A DNA stretch of 64,000 nt from Calliopsis andreniformis. Its lineage: Eukaryota > Arthropoda > Insecta > Hymenoptera > Andrenidae. Positions within the stretch are counted from its first letter, which is position 1; every line of letters starts with the position of its first letter. Below the pieces are notes generated by a model that was not told the DNA's origin, ran no database searches, and worked only from the letters and a program-made list of their open reading frames with translations. Of the stretch, positions 63,256 to 64,000 are shown piece after piece. The stretch is taken from positions 62,001 through 126,000 of the forward strand of contig NW_027480493.1 in assembly GCF_051401765.1 (NCBI RefSeq). Reading direction: 5' to 3'. Made by a program: the position numbers and the translations under genes.

Positions 63256-64000
63256 TTTGGGACTGAGGGTTGAAGATTGAGGATTGAGGATTGAGGATTG
63301 AGGATTGAGGATTGAGGATTGAGCATTGAAGATTGAGGATTGGGTATTGAGGATTGAGGATTCAGGGTTGAGGTTTGAGGACGAGGACTGACGGTTCAGG
63401 ATTGAGGATTGAGGATTGACGCTTGAGGATTGAGGATTGAGGATGGAGGATTGAAGAGAGAGGACTGAGTGTTGAGGATTGCGTGTTGAGAATTGATGTT
63501 TGAGGATTGAGATTTGATTATTGAATATTGTGGATTGAGTATTGAACCATGAGAATTCAGGATATTCTTTTGGGTATTGAGAATTGAGGATTGATGGTTG
63601 AGTATTCAGGATTGATGGTTGAGGGTTGTGCGTTGAATATTGAGGATTGAGGATTGAGGATTGAGGATTGAGGATTGAGGATTGAGGATTGAAGATTGAG
63701 TATTGATGATTGAAGATTGAGGATTGAGGATTGAGTGTTGAGGTTTGAGGACGAGGACTGACGGTTGAGGATTGAGGTTTGAGGATTGAGGATTGAGGAT
63801 TGAGGACTGAGGATTGAGGATTGAGGATTGAGCATTGATGATTAAAGATTGAGGACTTAGGATTGAGGATTGAAGATTGAGTATTGAGGATTGAAGGTTT
63901 AGGATTGAGGATTGAGGATTGAGGATTGAGGATGAGGGCTGAGGGTTGAGGATTGAGGTTTGAGGACTGAGGACTGAGGATTGAGGATTAAGAATTGAGG
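63256..64000 (+). repeat. Second copy of the 58.79-59.28 kb block
   Basis: Matches 58790-59186 at offset 4466. It then carries about 240 bp of extra monomers (63.65-63.88 kb) before rejoining at GAAGGTTTAGGATTGAGG and continuing to the window end. It carries a GAATTC island at 63553. Confidence 0.82.

Larger units (their letters stand above)
1..64000 (+). repeat. Heptanucleotide satellite array, consensus ATTGAGG
   Basis: The entire window is tandem 7-bp monomers with consensus ATTGAGG on the + strand. Common variants are ATTGAAG, ACTGAGG, ATTGAGT, ATTGAGA, TTTGAGG, GTTGAGG, ATTGATG, ATTGACG, ATTGGGG, ATTGTGG and ATTCAGG. The TG at positions 3-4 is the most constant part; positions 1, 6 and 7 vary most. 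All monomers lie in one orientation and I found no inverted segment. The + strand is rich in G, A and T and very poor in C. Variant monomers occur in fixed orders that define higher-order units of about 1.1-2.4 kb and a super-unit of 8-10.5 kb. No unique sequence interrupts the array, and both window ends are inside it. Array length and hierarchy resemble eukaryotic satellite DNA; that origin is inferred. Bacterial heptamer repeats (for example STRR in cyanobacteria) are known but are far shorter. Confidence 0.98.

Noticed and set aside
1..64000. Dozens of long minus-strand open frames (up to 697 codons) as protein-coding genes
   Set aside because: They are low-complexity SSILNPQ repeats that overlap in different frames with the same peptide, as expected for any stop-free 7-bp repeat. 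No domain, start context or codon bias supports them.
1..64000. CRISPR array
   Set aside because: There are no constant repeats separated by unique spacers; all sequence is variants of one 7-mer, and no cas genes are present.
1..64000. Telomeric heptamer (plant-type TTTAGGG) or interstitial telomere
   Set aside because: The monomer ATTGAGG lacks the GGG run, and TTTAGGG is not the repeating unit. Isolated TTTAGG strings are single-base variants.
1..64000. CENP-B box in the GGACGTGGACTGACGG cluster
   Set aside because: Its two CpGs are 10 bp apart and the flanking bases do not match the essential positions of the box, where the CpGs are 9 bp apart.
1..64000. Plasmid or phage origin iterons or bacterial STRR repeats
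   Set aside because: Iteron and STRR arrays are short and next to genes; 64 kb with nested HORs and no gene does not fit.
1..64000. tRNA, rRNA or other structured RNA genes
   Set aside because: The + strand is nearly free of C, so stable stems cannot form, and no conserved RNA motif was seen.
1..64000. Promoter or TATA-like elements such as GATATTCT or ATATTG
   Set aside because: They are recurrent monomer variants carried by HOR copying; no gene or consistent initiation context is associated with them.
1..64000. SSILNPQ heptads as a coiled coil or an RNA polymerase II CTD-like tail
   Set aside because: A proline in every heptad is incompatible with a coiled coil, and the residues do not match the CTD heptad YSPTSPS. 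The similarity is only the repeat length of seven.

Overview
The whole 64 kb window is one uninterrupted satellite-type array built from a degenerate 7-bp monomer. On the + strand the consensus is ATTGAGG, and every monomer from base 1 to base 64000 lies in the same orientation. I see no conventional gene, RNA gene, transposon or unique DNA, and neither edge of the array is in view. An array this long, organised in higher-order repeats (HORs), suggests eukaryotic satellite or heterochromatin. The sequence alone does not identify the organism or the chromosomal location.

The - strand is open for long stretches only because of the monomer arithmetic. Three 7-mers make 21 nt, so all three - strand frames read the same heptapeptide ring, SSILNPQ. 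The + strand gives a TGA every 21 nt in every frame. Long - strand ORFs (up to 697 codons) therefore overlap one another in different frames with the same peptide. I treat them as by-products of the repeat and not as genes.

Layout. 0-4.0 kb holds three units (1409, 1298 and 1130 bp) that are shortened relatives of a 1.81 kb HOR. 4.0-5.4 kb is the first copy of a dispersed block marked by a GGCTCAG variant. 5.4-10.1 kb is a 2352-bp HOR present twice in tandem. 10.1-11.4 kb is a 1297-bp unit. 11.4-16.0 kb is about 2.5 tandem copies of the 1.81 kb HOR. 16.0-19.3 kb holds a block that recurs at 23, 41 and 49 kb. 19.3-23.0 kb starts with a 2061-bp tandem HOR. 23-31.6 kb is a mosaic of the same blocks. 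31.6-52.2 kb is a super-HOR: unit 1 is 10557 bp, unit 2 is 8224 bp, and a third copy begins. Units 1 and 2 differ by three segments (70, 1382 and 881 bp) that account exactly for their length difference. 52-64 kb is less homogenised, with small local tandem duplications (70, 131 and 350 bp) and a few larger ones (1339, 1534, 2630 and 4466 bp offsets).

Two architectural rules stand out. First, the register is interrupted almost only by 6-bp monomers (ACGAGG, ACGTGG, ATGAGG, GTGAGG). HOR lengths modulo 7 equal minus the number of 6-mers in every unit I counted, so duplications and deletions respect monomer boundaries. Second, a strongly diverged but in-register island (GAATTC followed by GGATATTCT) recurs at least 32 times and carries every EcoRI site I found.
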